DNA of 64,000 bases, taken from assembly GCA_000242935.3 (NCBI GenBank), contig CP007053.1, positions 6,743,001 through 6,807,000 of the forward strand, read 5' to 3'. Origin of the DNA: Opitutaceae bacterium TAV5. Its GTDB lineage: Bacteria > Verrucomicrobiota > Verrucomicrobiia > Opitutales > Opitutaceae. Positions 34,829-44,479 of this stretch are shown piece after piece. The notes under the pieces are model-generated. The model was not told the origin of the DNA. It ran no database searches and saw only the letters and a list, made by a program, of their open reading frames with translations. The translations under genes were made by a program, and so were the position numbers. The first letter of the stretch is position 1, and every line of letters begins with the position of its first letter.

Positions 34829-36286
34829 ATGAGGCAACCGTTTCAGTCTGAGAATGGTCATATTTCCTTATCCGAATATCAGATAATCATTCTGACAGCT
34901 GTAGTCGTAGCGGGAGCGGCATGGGCATTTGGTGGCCGTGTGGATTGGGCTCCCCCGATCTTGTTGATCCTGTCAGCGATTACTGCAGTCTTGTCACTGG
35001 TTTCCAGCTTTCGGGAGAGGCGTCGCTGGAAGGTCACGGCATGGCTGCCTGCCATTGTATTTGCCATCCTTGTCGCCTGCAGCCTCGCAAATCCGAGCCT
35101 GATTCCGGTCAATCGAGGTTTCGATGGGTGGATTGAACGCGACAACTGGATTCCCTGGCTCCCGGCAACCATCGACCGGCTTTCCACCCTTGCGGCAGCC
35201 CAGCCATGGATGTCCGCCCTGCTTCTGGGCGCCGCACTCATGCAGGTTTCACCGGGAAAACAGGCAGTCCGCCTGCTGTGGAAGATTCTGCTGGTGAGCG
35301 GCGTGCTGCTGACCCTTGCCGGCTTTTACTTTCATCTCACGAATCCGGCAAAAATCATGGGGCTCGTACAATCCCCTTATAGACATCATTTTGCCAGTTT
35401 TATTTACCGCAACCACTGGTCGGCCTATGCCGTGCTGCTGGTGACCCTCTCCCTCGGGTTCACCTTCGGTGGAGTGCAGAAATGGATCGAGGGGAGCGGG
35501 CGCCTGGACCGTGCGCTTCCCGGAGCCGTGCTGGCGTTGATCATTGCGACATCGGTTCCCCTGCCCGGATCACGCTCAGGCATGGTGCTCATGGCGCTTC
35601 TCGCCATTTCCGGACTGGCATACTTTGCATGGCTCCTGTGCCGTTTCCGCCCTTCCCGGGAACAGCAGCGCCGTGAGCGTAATCTGGCCTTTGCCGCGCT
35701 TCTGCTCCTGGGTCTCGGCATATGCATCGCCCTGGGCATAGGAGCAGCCAGTTTTTCTGATGCAAGATCCCGTACTTCAGAACAATGGAAACTTTATGAG
35801 GAAGGGGGATATCCTGACCTGCGCTGGCCACTGATCAAGGATACCCTGCGCGTGGCGCAGGCCCGCCCCGTGTACGGCTGGGGACTGGGGACCTTCGGAC
35901 AAGTGATACCCACCTATCAGGGCGATTATCTCAGAAACGGGAAAAACGAGATCACGACGCGTATTTTTCACGCGCACTGTGACTGGCTGGAATTATGGGC
36001 CGAGATCGGCCTTGTCGGTAGCCTCGTTCTGATCATTCCACCGGCTTGCCTCCTCTGGCGCGGGCTGCGCTACGGCCATGCCCAGGTCCGCTGGAGCCTT
36101 GCCGGATGTATCCTGACCGGATGCTACGCCTGGGTAGAGTTTCCTTTCCGGAATCCGGCCGTCCTGCTTCTGTGGACGACCCTGGTCGTGACCATGAGCC
36201 AGTATGCCAAACCGGGAAAAGAATCGGGAAGGAGCGATCGTGACATGGCTGTGATGAAGTGCCGACAGCGGTTTCAGGTACGATAA
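34829..36286 (+). CDS. Second O-antigen ligase/polymerase-like membrane protein
   Basis: 485 residues from MRQPFQSENG (an earlier start at 34775 would add 18). About 11-12 helices. The PF04932 region holds PLPGSRSGMVLMALLAISGL, RWPLIKDTLRVAQARPVYGW, GLGTFGQVIPTYQGDYLRNG and HAHCDWLELWAEIGLVGSLV. The R-x-G, GWGLGTF and HN(D/W)-like motifs are those of O-antigen ligases and Wzy. The only plus-strand gene of the EPS region, convergent with the LuxR regulator (13-bp overlap). It may be the polymerase, with the 9198-10439 protein the ligase, or the reverse. Confidence 0.88.
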   Translation: MRQPFQSENGHISLSEYQIIILTAVVVAGAAWAFGGRVDWAPPILLILSAITAVLSLVSSFRERRRWKVTAWLPAIVFAILVACSLANPSLIPVNRGFDGWIERDNWIPWLPATIDRLSTLAAAQPWMSALLLGAALMQVSPGKQAVRLLWKILLVSGVLLTLAGFYFHLTNPAKIMGLVQSPYRHHFASFIYRNHWSAYAVLLVTLSLGFTFGGVQKWIEGSGRLDRALPGAVLALIIATSVPLPGSRSGMVLMALLAISGLAYFAWLLCRFRPSREQQRRERNLAFAALLLLGLGICIALGIGAASFSDARSRTSEQWKLYEEGGYPDLRWPLIKDTLRVAQARPVYGWGLGTFGQVIPTYQGDYLRNGKNEITTRIFHAHCDWLELWAEIGLVGSLVLIIPPACLLWRGLRYGHAQVRWSLAGCILTGCYAWVEFPFRNPAVLLLWTTLVVTMSQYAKPGKESGRSDRDMAVMKCRQRFQVR

Positions 36287-37098
36287 TGCCCGGCACGATC
36301 CGGGCAGGTCGCTGCGTGTCCAGCAACAGCCGGATTTTCGGCCTCATTCGTCGATGCCTGATGGCCGCTGTACCAATGCAGCGCGTGCGTCACCGGATTT
36401 TCCCCTTTTCCTTCTCCGGACAGTTTTGGCCCGGCCGATGGAGCCGGAACCAGGCCAATTTGTTCAGCGTAGCGAGAGAGCTGGATGGCACCTCGCAAAC
36501 CCGTTTTTCTCCGGATCTTGGCCCGATGATTGGCGACGGTGAAAGGACTGATTCCGAGACTCGCGGCGATCTCCTTGGTGCTCAATCCGGATGCCATGAG
36601 CCTGAGGATGCCCAATTCTCTCTGACTGAGTGGAAAAGGCGACCTGCTATCGAAATCGATCCTGTTTTGCAGGATTTTGACGATTATAGCATTGATCAGG
36701 GAGCTAAAGTAAATGCCCCCTTCCGCGATCGTCTTGATCGCTTGCTGGAATTCAGAGAAAGATGCCGTCTTGCTTACATAGCCATGAACACCTGCTTCCA
36801 GCGCAAATCTCACCGTTTCGAGGCTACAATCACCGGAAAATATGAGGACACGCGTATCCGGATGCGACTGACGAATCTGGCAAAGCAGGTCAGGCGCTGA
36901 ATTGGTCGGAGAAGAGAGCTCCATGATCACGAGGTGAGGGTTATGGCGCTCCACTGCTTCCAGGGCAGCCGCATCCGCAACGACCCGGGCAACGACCGCA
37001 TAGTTGCCAAGTGAGGAGATAAAATTCTCAACAAGACCGCTGACCACCAGATGATCGTCGATCAAGATTATTCTTAATGATTCTTTTGATGCTGGCAT
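36274..37098 (-). CDS. LuxR/NarL-type response regulator with Glu at the phosphoacceptor site
   Basis: 274 residues. Receiver domain 8-125: acidic pair Asp14-Asp15 in ILIDDHL, conserved Ser88 in IFSGD, Lys110 in YVSKT, but the phosphoacceptor position is Glu60 (HLVIMELSSP) instead of Asp. The HTH domain follows: LSQRELGILRLMASGLSTKE and IAASLGISPFTVANHRAKIR. A 55-residue extra tail, rich in Ala/His/Pro, has no family match. Glu at this site commonly mimics phosphorylation, so the protein may be constitutively active or use another signal. The likely target is the EPS locus. Confidence 0.88.
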   Translation of the reverse strand: MPASKESLRIILIDDHLVVSGLVENFISSLGNYAVVARVVADAAALEAVERHNPHLVIMELSSPTNSAPDLLCQIRQSHPDTRVLIFSGDCSLETVRFALEAGVHGYVSKTASFSEFQQAIKTIAEGGIYFSSLINAIIVKILQNRIDFDSRSPFPLSQRELGILRLMASGLSTKEIAASLGISPFTVANHRAKIRRKTGLRGAIQLSRYAEQIGLVPAPSAGPKLSGEGKGENPVTHALHWYSGHQASTNEAENPAVAGHAATCPDRAGHYRT

Positions 37099-38101
37099 TT
37101 GTGCAGATATAGCTGATTATTGGCAGGAATATATATAATCCGGGGTGCATTTTGGTGCCTGTGATCACTACCGAAGTTGCTCGGCAGCTTCCGGAAGCTG
37201 CTGGTGGGGGCATACGCAATTATGATCCATGATGCCAGTTGACCAGTTTACTTTGGTACTGCCCACAACCAAAATGATTCGAAGTAGCTCAAAAAGGATG
37301 ACTTTTGATTATTATAATATGATTTAACCAAATTAGTTAATTTAGTTCTTTCAAATTGATTACTTTTCCCAAAAGCCACCTGATGTCAATTATATTGCCA
37401 TTATATAGCGTTTATCGGCCTAAATAATCTGGATATCCAATATTGAGGCGGCCCATACGCGACAGACCGCTCCGGTCGGGTTATCCGGCCCTTCCGGAGA
37501 CTGATTTTATTATCCAGGATTTTCAGGTTAATCTTCGGGCATTGCAGTTAAGCCGCAGGTTCACATGCAGGAGGCGCCTGGCGGAGAAGGATGGGAGGGC
37601 TGCGTATCGGCATAATCAGGACATCCGGGCCGGGGACCTCTCCGGGTTGCCGGTGGTGGCCGTTGACCGTCCGGCTGCCGGCCCGGGAGAAACGGGGTTG
37701 CATCTTCTGGAAGCGGACGGGCATGCCGAACCGGAAATGAAACGTGGCAGAAGTCTTCACAGGATTGTCCGGCAAATTCGGCAAATCCCGACGGCCCGGA
37801 CAAGTGCCGGCAGGACTGCCGCTGAAGAAGCAAACAGGGTGTTGGACAAGGCTGGAAACACGGAAGGGATGCGGCACGCGAAACGGGAAACGGAGGTGTG
37901 GCGAATGGCAGAATACTTGCGAGAGATGAAGCGCAGCGAAAAGGAGAGCGGAGAGCTGCAGCGAATGTCGGAGCATGATGAAGGGGGGGGGAAGGCGCTC
38001 CGGCGCCTCGTCGCAGCGGCAGTGAATGCCGCCGCTCTTTTTTTCCTGCTTTATCGCCCCGCCGCGTTTTGCCAGCCTGCGCGTTTCTCTTCCCGCACCT
38101 C
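37099..38101. other. Intergenic region
   Basis: About 1 kb. The first 350 bp are AT-rich and probably hold the regulator's promoter. The rest is GC-rich with open frames but no recognisable protein. At 38004-38036 there is a GCAGCGGCAGTGAATGCCGC palindrome variant followed by a T-run, which could serve as a terminator. Confidence 0.5.
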
Positions 38102-39985
38102 ATGAAACTTCTCTCCGGCCTCGCAGAAGGCCAGGTCCTGCAACGCATCGGACAACGCGGCGCCACGGCGCACCTCAGCGGCGAGACGCGCGCCACCGGC
38201 CCCGTTTACGCCACCATCGCTCACGCCGCCGGTCCCGTGCCCGGCTGGAAAAAACAGCGCGTCGGCGAAGCGGCCCGCGGTCGCTTCACCGCCACGCTCG
38301 CCGGCATTCCCTCCGGCGGTCCGTACCGCCTCACCCTCGTCTGCAACCCCGCGCAGCATGATGCCGTCGCCCGCATCCGTTCTTTCTACGTCGGCGACGT
38401 GTGGCTCCTCGCCGGCCAGAGCAACATGGAAGGCTGCGGCCGCATGGATGGCGGCGCCGCCCGCCCGCATCCGCTCGTCCGCGCCTTCTCCATGCGCCGC
38501 GAATGGCGCCAGGCGGCCGACCCGCTCCACCTCCGCATGGAGTCTCCCGACTCCTGTCACAACGACGGCGCGCAACACACCCGGGAACAGGCCGAAAACG
38601 CCCGCCGTACCGCGCAACGCGGCGTCGGCGCCGGTGTCTTTTTCGCCCGCGAGATGCTCGCCCGCTCCGGCGTGCCGCAGGGCCTCGTCTGCATCGCGCA
38701 TGGCGGCACCAGCATGGAGCAGTGGAATCCCGTCCACAAAAAATCCGGCGGCGCCTCCCAGTACGGCTCGATGCTGCTCTCCCTGCGCGCCACCGGCCAG
38801 CCCTGCGCCGGCGTGCTCTGGTACCAAGGCGAAAGCGACACCGCCGCGCCACTCGCCGCCGTCTACACCGACCGCATGAAAAAACTCGTCGCCGCCACCC
38901 GCCGCGACTTGCACCAGCCCGACCTGCCCTGGATCATCGTGCAACTCGCACGCGTCTTCGGCCACCGCTCCGAGACCGGCTGGAACTCCGTCCAGGAGCA
39001 GCAGCGCCTTCTCCCGGCAAAAATCCGGAACCTCGCCACCGTTGCCGCCATCGATCTCGCGCTCGATGATCCCATCCACATCAGCGCCACCGCCTTCCCC
39101 CGGCTCGCCGCCCGGCTCGCGCGCGCCGCCGACCGTCTCGTTTACGCCAACCGCAAGGAAGTCCCCCCGCCCGCCCTTCGCTCGATCTCGCCCGTGAAGG
39201 TCGAGAAGATCACCGGCGCCGGCACCATCGACGTCACCTTCGACCACGTCCCCGGCGGGCTCCGCGCTGCCGGCGAACCGCAGGGTTTCGCCCTCCTCGA
39301 CGCCGACGGCGTCCCGCAGCCGCTCATCTTCAAGACCACCCTGCACGGCGACACCGCGCGCCTCCACCTCGTGCCCGGCACGCGTCCCGGCGAAGTGCGC
39401 CTCTCCTACGGCGCCGGTCACGCGCCGGTCTGCAACCTCACCGACGGACGCGATTTTTCCCTCCCTGTTTTCGGTCCGCTCGCCTTCGCGCCGCAGGAAG
39501 CCCTGCTTCCCTTCGTCACCCGCTGGCGCAAGACGCCCGTCGTCACCGCGCCCGCCGCACCGCTGGCCGCCCTCCCCTGCCCCGACGTCGCCGCCTGGCC
39601 CGACGCGACCATCGCGACCTGGGGCACGGACGGTTTTGTCAACGAACACGCGCTCTGGCAGAGCCGCGCCGGCCACGGCTACTTCGCCGCCACCCTCACG
39701 CTGCCCGAACCGATGAAGCTCGACGTCCTCACCGGTTACGACGGCCCCTTCCGCCTCTGGCTCGACGGGAAGCCGTTCTACAATGCGCTCGACGGCATCA
39801 ATCCGTGTTTCCCGGACGAGGGCCGGAAAACCGCCACCCTCGCCGCCGGCTTGCACACGCTGACCGTGGCGATGGACCTCAACAACGGCGCCGCCTGGGG
39901 ATTTTTCCTGCGCTTCCGCCGCCGCGACCTCACCGCCGCGCAACTGAAATCCGGCGACTATGCGCGGCCCGGATACGACGTCTGA
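38102..39985 (+). CDS. Sialate O-acetylesterase-like SGNH hydrolase
   Basis: 627 residues. Likely removes acetyl esters from sialic acid or other acetylated glycans. SASA-type SGNH core: nucleophile Ser in WLLAGQSNMEG (about 104-111), HGGTSMEQWNP, LWYQGESDT (about 241) and the DxxH-like DLALDDPIHISA. An N-terminal beta domain (RATGPVYATIAH...) precedes and a C-terminal beta-sandwich (TLPEPMKLDVLTGYDGPFRL, GLHTLTVAMDLNNGAAWGFF) follows, as in planctomycete/verrucomicrobial homologues. No signal peptide seen. The start at 38102 is the first Met of the conserved frame. Next to degradation genes in spirit but alone in its operon. Confidence 0.88.
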   Translation: MKLLSGLAEGQVLQRIGQRGATAHLSGETRATGPVYATIAHAAGPVPGWKKQRVGEAARGRFTATLAGIPSGGPYRLTLVCNPAQHDAVARIRSFYVGDVWLLAGQSNMEGCGRMDGGAARPHPLVRAFSMRREWRQAADPLHLRMESPDSCHNDGAQHTREQAENARRTAQRGVGAGVFFAREMLARSGVPQGLVCIAHGGTSMEQWNPVHKKSGGASQYGSMLLSLRATGQPCAGVLWYQGESDTAAPLAAVYTDRMKKLVAATRRDLHQPDLPWIIVQLARVFGHRSETGWNSVQEQQRLLPAKIRNLATVAAIDLALDDPIHISATAFPRLAARLARAADRLVYANRKEVPPPALRSISPVKVEKITGAGTIDVTFDHVPGGLRAAGEPQGFALLDADGVPQPLIFKTTLHGDTARLHLVPGTRPGEVRLSYGAGHAPVCNLTDGRDFSLPVFGPLAFAPQEALLPFVTRWRKTPVVTAPAAPLAALPCPDVAAWPDATIATWGTDGFVNEHALWQSRAGHGYFAATLTLPEPMKLDVLTGYDGPFRLWLDGKPFYNALDGINPCFPDEGRKTATLAAGLHTLTVAMDLNNGAAWGFFLRFRRRDLTAAQLKSGDYARPGYDV

Positions 39986-40160
39986 TACCGGCATCGCAAG
40001 CCTTCCGGATTTTTACACAAAGAATCGCAGATGCTCAGGACGGAGCGGCGGCATTCCTGCCGCTGCAGACGACGCGCAGCGTCGCCGGTCAGGACGGTCA
40101 GTCGGACGGACGGCGAGGCACTCACGCACCTCGTCGCAGCGGCAGGAATGCCGCCGCTCC
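39983..40160. repeat. Half copy of the 130-bp element plus an inverted REP pair
   Basis: 39983-40032 (TGATACCGGCATCGCAAGCC, then TTTTTACACAAAGAATCGCA) matches the reversed end of the element at 48074-48204. It is followed by GGAGCGGCGGCATTCC-TGCCGCTGC at 40042-40066 and its reverse complement at 40136-40160. The half copy suggests that the REP pair was inserted into, or replaced, the other half. Confidence 0.65.
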
Positions 40161-40219
40161 GCCAAACTCGCTTAACTTCATCAACTGACTGATGTTACCG
40201 TCCCCCCACACATGCACGC

Positions 40220-40819
40220 TCACGGCGACACGACCAGCAACCCCTTCATCCCGAGATCGTAGTGGGCCGGGAAGCTGCACACGTAGGGATAGTTGCCCGT
40301 CGCGGCGGGCGCGGTGATCTCGAGGCGCTCGCTCTCGCCCGGGCCGAGCAGCTTCGTCGCAGCCAGCACCTGCGAGGCATGGGCGGGCGGCAGGTAGTCG
40401 TGGTCCTTTGCCTTGACCGCCGCCTGGCAGTACGCGCGGCCATCGGCGGACTTGTCGAGCAGCACCCAGTTGTGCCCCATCGCCTCTTTCGGCTGCACGC
40501 CGATGTTCTTGAAAAGCACCACAAACTTTTCCCCGGGCGACACCTCCAGACGCGCGAGGTTGTATTTCATATTGTCGTTGCCCGTCACGACGAACACCCG
40601 CAGCCCCGCCGCCTTGTCGGCGGCCACCTGCGCATCGAGCGGATCGGCCGCGACGGCCGGTTTCGCACCGGCGGAGCCCTCGCTCCCGGCAGGCTTGCAG
40701 CCGGAAACACCGAGGCCGGCCGTCACCCCGGCAGCGCCGGCCGCCAGCGCCAGCATGGCGGAAAACAACCGGGAAAAACGGAAACAGGAACGGAAACGAA
40801 GCGGGTTGCGAGACACCAT
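40220..40819 (-). CDS. Azurin-like blue-copper lipoprotein
   Basis: 199 residues. A one-electron carrier in the periplasm. The lipobox LGVSGC (Cys41) after a hydrophobic stretch marks a lipoprotein. The cupredoxin fold shows VTGNDNMKYNLARLEVSPGE and the type 1 copper ligands His116 (MGHNWVL), Cys181 (YVCSFPAH), His186 and Met191 (LGMKG), as in azurins. A 35-residue Ala-rich linker joins lipid anchor and domain. It is divergent from the caa3 oxidase genes, a usual place for an electron donor; that role is inferred. Confidence 0.9.
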   Translation of the reverse strand: MVSRNPLRFRSCFRFSRLFSAMLALAAGAAGVTAGLGVSGCKPAGSEGSAGAKPAVAADPLDAQVAADKAAGLRVFVVTGNDNMKYNLARLEVSPGEKFVVLFKNIGVQPKEAMGHNWVLLDKSADGRAYCQAAVKAKDHDYLPPAHASQVLAATKLLGPGESERLEITAPAATGNYPYVCSFPAHYDLGMKGLLVVSP

Positions 40820-40975
40820 GCGAGGCAGTGAGACAAATTCTCAGGCCCGCGCAAAGCCCTTATCTCGCCCCGCCCCGCACATTCCCTGCCACGAAATGCG
40901 TTTATGTCTTGAAAACCGGCAAAGTGCCGAAACGGTATGTCCTTCCTGTCACGATAAGCTCTCTTTCTCGACCAA

Positions 40976-42274
40976 ATGAGCGCTGTTAAAGCCTTCCGAT
41001 TCATCCTGCGGCGTTGCACCGCTCTCACCGTCATTTCCCTGCTGCCGCTTTTCCTCGGAGGCTGGAGCTGGCGCTGGCTGAGCGGCCCCCAGTCGACCAT
41101 CGATGTCGCCGGCCCCGTCGCGAGGGCGCAGACGCAGGTCTTTTACGTTACGCTGTGGGTGACCGGCATCATTTTTGTGATCGTCGCCGCCGTGCTCGCC
41201 TATGCGACGCTGAAGTTCAAGGCGCGCAGCAGCGCCGACGAGCACGCCCCGACTCCGCCGCAAGGACACGGCAACCCGCTCGTCGAGCTCTCCCTCATCG
41301 GCGCCTCCGTCCTCGCGCTCGTCTTCATCGCCGTGCCGACCCTGCGCGCCATCTGGTACCAGTACGACGTGCCGGAAGAGGAGAAGGCCAACGCCCTCGA
41401 GGTCACGGCCACCGGCTATCAGTGGTGGTTCAAGTTCGACTACCAACAGGAGCAGATCGACGGCGCAGGTGATCTCGCGACCGCCAACGAGCTCGTCATT
41501 CCCGCCGGCCGCCCCGTGCGCGTCAACCTGCGCAGCACCGATGTGATCCATTCGTTCTGGGTGCCCAAGCTCGCCGGCAAGGTCGACATGATCCCCAACC
41601 GCGGCAACCACCTCTGGCTCCTCGCCGAGCAGCCCGGCTACTTCTGGGGCCAGTGCGCCGAATACTGCGGCGAGTCGCATGCCGTGATGCGTTTTCGCGT
41701 GGTCGCCCTCCCCGAGGAGGAGTTTGCCGCCTGGGTCGCCAACCAGAAAAAACCCGCCCGCACCGTCAACGACGACAACACCCGCTCCCGCGTCCAGACC
41801 GCCGGCGTCGGCGGTTACGTATTCAGGAACCCGGGACGCAACGCCCCCGGCTATTCCGCCGAATTTGACGCCGATCCGCTGCTCGCCTGGAAACAGCTGC
41901 AGGCGCCCGAGGCCGGCGAGGATGTGAAACTCATCGCCCGGGGCCGGGAGATTTTCCGCGAGAAAAACTGCATCACCTGCCACACGACGCGCGGCCACGA
42001 CGGCGTCGGCGTCAACGGCCCCGATCTCACCCACGTCGGCTCCCGCACCACGATCGCCGGCGGCGTGCTGGAAAACACCCCGGAAAATCTCCACCGCTGG
42101 GTCACGCATCCCGACCTCGTGAAGCCGGGCAACAAGATGTACGTCGGCCTCAAGGGCATGGACGGCTATGTGACCCTCGACCCGAACGACGGCCGCACCA
42201 TCAGCAAGCACAATATCACGGTGAACGACGACGAGGCCCGCGCGCTCGTCGCCTACCTGCACAGCCTGAAATGA
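40976..42274 (+). CDS. ctaC: Cytochrome c oxidase subunit II fused to cytochrome c (caa3 type)
   Basis: 432 residues. Two N-terminal helices anchor the protein (LPLFLGGWSWRWLSG region and YVTLWVTGIIFVIVAAVLAY; a third near SLIGASVLALVFIAV). The CuA domain carries VTATGYQWWFKFDYQQEQ, DVIHSFWVPKLAGKVD and the copper motif CAEYCGESHAVM (about 225). A C-terminal cytochrome c domain has CITCH (about 331) and a distal Met in NKMYVGLKGMDG. Fused II-c is characteristic of caa3 oxidases. First gene of the cox operon. Confidence 0.95.
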   Translation: MSAVKAFRFILRRCTALTVISLLPLFLGGWSWRWLSGPQSTIDVAGPVARAQTQVFYVTLWVTGIIFVIVAAVLAYATLKFKARSSADEHAPTPPQGHGNPLVELSLIGASVLALVFIAVPTLRAIWYQYDVPEEEKANALEVTATGYQWWFKFDYQQEQIDGAGDLATANELVIPAGRPVRVNLRSTDVIHSFWVPKLAGKVDMIPNRGNHLWLLAEQPGYFWGQCAEYCGESHAVMRFRVVALPEEEFAAWVANQKKPARTVNDDNTRSRVQTAGVGGYVFRNPGRNAPGYSAEFDADPLLAWKQLQAPEAGEDVKLIARGREIFREKNCITCHTTRGHDGVGVNGPDLTHVGSRTTIAGGVLENTPENLHRWVTHPDLVKPGNKMYVGLKGMDGYVTLDPNDGRTISKHNITVNDDEARALVAYLHSLK

Positions 42275-42292
42275 AAGACGCAACGACACAAA

Positions 42293-42441
42293 GGAGCGGC
42301 GGCATTCCTGCCGCTGCGACGAGGCGCAACGCGCCTCGCCCCGAACAACACGGCGCAATCGTGACCGCGCCGCACCGCGATGTGCTCCCCGTTTCCCGGA
42401 TCTCCGTCCGGCCAATGCAGCGGCAGGAATGCCGCCGCTCC
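42293..42441. repeat. REP-like inverted pair inside the cox operon
   Basis: GGAGCGGCGGCATTCC-TGCCGCTGC (42293-42317) and its exact reverse complement (42417-42441), with 100 bp between, fill the gap between subunits II and I. The other junctions in the operon are only 16-73 bp. The element could cause differential expression of the two subunits through RNA structure. Confidence 0.8.
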
Positions 42442-42481
42442 CTTTCGACCTGACCATTCCCGACCGCTCGCACCGCACTCA

Positions 42482-44455
42482 ATGGAAGCCTCTACCACCA
42501 CCGCCCTCCCTGACGCTGCCGGAACCGACGCGCCTTCCGGCCGCCACCATCACGCCGCTCCCGAGCGCCGTCCCTGGTTCTTCACCCGCCCGACGGCGCG
42601 CACCGGGCTCGTCTCCTGGCTGACCACCGTCGACCACAAAAAAATCGGCAAACTCTACGGCATCGCCGCGCTGTTCTTCTTCCTCGTCGGCGGCGTCGAG
42701 GCGCTGCTCATCCGCATCCAGCTCGCCGTCCCCAACAACACCTTCCTCACGCACCAGCTCTACAACGAGCTGTTCACGATGCACGCCACCACGATGATCT
42801 TCCTCGCGGTGATGCCTCTCTCGACGGCGTTTTTCAATTTCATCATGCCGCTCCAGATCGGCGCGCGCGACGTCGCCTTTCCCCGGCTCAACGGATTCGC
42901 CTTCTGGGTCTTCATGGCCGGCGCGATCATTCTCAACGTCGGCTGGTTCATCAAATCCGGCGCGCCCGACGCCGGCTGGTTCGGTTATGCGCCGCTCACC
43001 TCCAAGGCGTTTTCCAACCAGTTCGCCACCGACGTCTCGACCGATCTCTGGGTCATGGGCCTGCAGATCCTCGGCGTGTCGTCCATCGTCGGTTCGCTCA
43101 ACTTCATCGTCACGATCATCAACATGCGCGCTCCCGGCATGACGATGATGCGCCTGCCGGTCTTCACCTGGATGACGCTGTTCACCTCGTTCCTCATTAT
43201 CCTCTCCTTCCCCGCCATCACCATCGCCCTCGTCGAGCTGATGATGGACCGGGCGTTCGGCACCACGTTCTTCGACGTATCCGGCGGCGGATTACCCATC
43301 CTCTGGCAGCACCTGTTCTGGATCTTCGGCCACCCGGAAGTGTACATCCTGATCCTGCCGGCGATGGGTGTCGTTTCGGAGATCCTGCCGTGTTTCTCGC
43401 GCAAGCCGCTCTTCGGTTATCCGATCGTGGTGTTTTCCGGCGCGACCATCGGCTTCCTCGGCTTCGGCGTGTGGTCCCACCACATGTTTACCACCGGCCT
43501 CGGCACCATCGCCACGGCGGCCTTCTCGCTCGCCACGATGGCCATCGCCATCCCGACCGGCGTCAAGATCTTCAACTGGGTCGGCACGCTCTGGGGCGGC
43601 CACATCGTGACGCGCACGCCGATGATGTTCGCGCTCGGCTTCATCTGGATGTTCATGATGGGCGGATTTTCCGGCGTCATGCACTCGGCCTCGCCCGCCG
43701 ACACCCAGCAGCAGGACAGCTATTTCGTTGTCGCGCATTTCCACTACGTGCTCATCGGCGGCGCCATCTTCGCGCTGCTCGCCGGCATCCATTACTGGTT
43801 CCCGCTCATCTTCGGACGCAAGGTGCCCGAATTCTGGGGCAAGCTCTCGTTCTGGGTCGTTTTCATCGGCTTCAACACGACCTTTTTCCCGATGCACTTC
43901 CTCGGCCTCAACGGCATGCCGCGCCGCACCGCCGTTTACGACGGCAACATGGGCTGGAACGAGGCCAACCTGATCGCCACCATCGGCGCCTTCATCCTCG
44001 GCATCGGCATCGCCATCTATTTTGCCACCATCATCTGGACGTGGCTCCGCGGCGAGAAAGTGAAGCGCGACTACTGGGACGCCCGCACCCTCGAATGGTC
44101 GCTGCCCAATCCGCCGCCCGACTACAATTTCGCCGTCACGCCGACCGTCCATGCGCGCGACGCCTTCTGGCACGACAAGCAGCACAAGGAGGAGATCGCC
44201 CGCGAGACGGCCGCGCACGGCGCCGAGGAACAGTCGCACGGCGGCATTCACATGCCGAGCCAGTCGTGGTACCCGCTCGTCACCGCGACCGGCCTGCTCA
44301 TCGGCGGCCTGTTTGTCGCCAACCACCACTGGGCCGGCGCCATCGCCGGCGGCGTGATTCTCTTCATCGGCATCCTCGGCTGGGCCTTCGAAGGCCCCGG
44401 CGGCTACCACATCCACCTCGACAAGGACGGCAACGAAACCGTCGAGCATCATTGA
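42482..44455 (+). CDS. ctaD: Cytochrome c oxidase subunit I (caa3)
   Basis: 657 residues with at least 12 helices. Haem and CuB ligands: His in LFTMHATTMIFLAVMPLS, the active-site WIFGHPEVYILILPAMG with His-Pro-Glu-Val-Tyr (cross-linked His-Tyr, A-type), then WSHHMFTTGLG and VAHFHYVLIGG holding the distal His pair. Reduces O2 and pumps protons. An extra hydrophilic domain and two helices at the C-terminus (560-657) are as in caa3 subunit I. The start at 42482 is at MEASTTTALP; the frame upstream is the REP element. Confidence 0.97.
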   Translation: MEASTTTALPDAAGTDAPSGRHHHAAPERRPWFFTRPTARTGLVSWLTTVDHKKIGKLYGIAALFFFLVGGVEALLIRIQLAVPNNTFLTHQLYNELFTMHATTMIFLAVMPLSTAFFNFIMPLQIGARDVAFPRLNGFAFWVFMAGAIILNVGWFIKSGAPDAGWFGYAPLTSKAFSNQFATDVSTDLWVMGLQILGVSSIVGSLNFIVTIINMRAPGMTMMRLPVFTWMTLFTSFLIILSFPAITIALVELMMDRAFGTTFFDVSGGGLPILWQHLFWIFGHPEVYILILPAMGVVSEILPCFSRKPLFGYPIVVFSGATIGFLGFGVWSHHMFTTGLGTIATAAFSLATMAIAIPTGVKIFNWVGTLWGGHIVTRTPMMFALGFIWMFMMGGFSGVMHSASPADTQQQDSYFVVAHFHYVLIGGAIFALLAGIHYWFPLIFGRKVPEFWGKLSFWVVFIGFNTTFFPMHFLGLNGMPRRTAVYDGNMGWNEANLIATIGAFILGIGIAIYFATIIWTWLRGEKVKRDYWDARTLEWSLPNPPPDYNFAVTPTVHARDAFWHDKQHKEEIARETAAHGAEEQSHGGIHMPSQSWYPLVTATGLLIGGLFVANHHWAGAIAGGVILFIGILGWAFEGPGGYHIHLDKDGNETVEHH

Positions 44456-44479
44456 TATAACCGCCCTCTGCATTTTCCC

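Noticed and set aside
37443-38105. 220-codon plus-strand frame before the sialate O-acetylesterase
   Set aside because: No protein-like pattern, Arg/Glu-rich composition, and its end is coded by a REP-like palindrome. Treated as intergenic.
42380-42481. Upstream extension of oxidase subunit I
   Set aside because: These codons come from the REP-like repeat; the family N-terminus fits the start at 42482.
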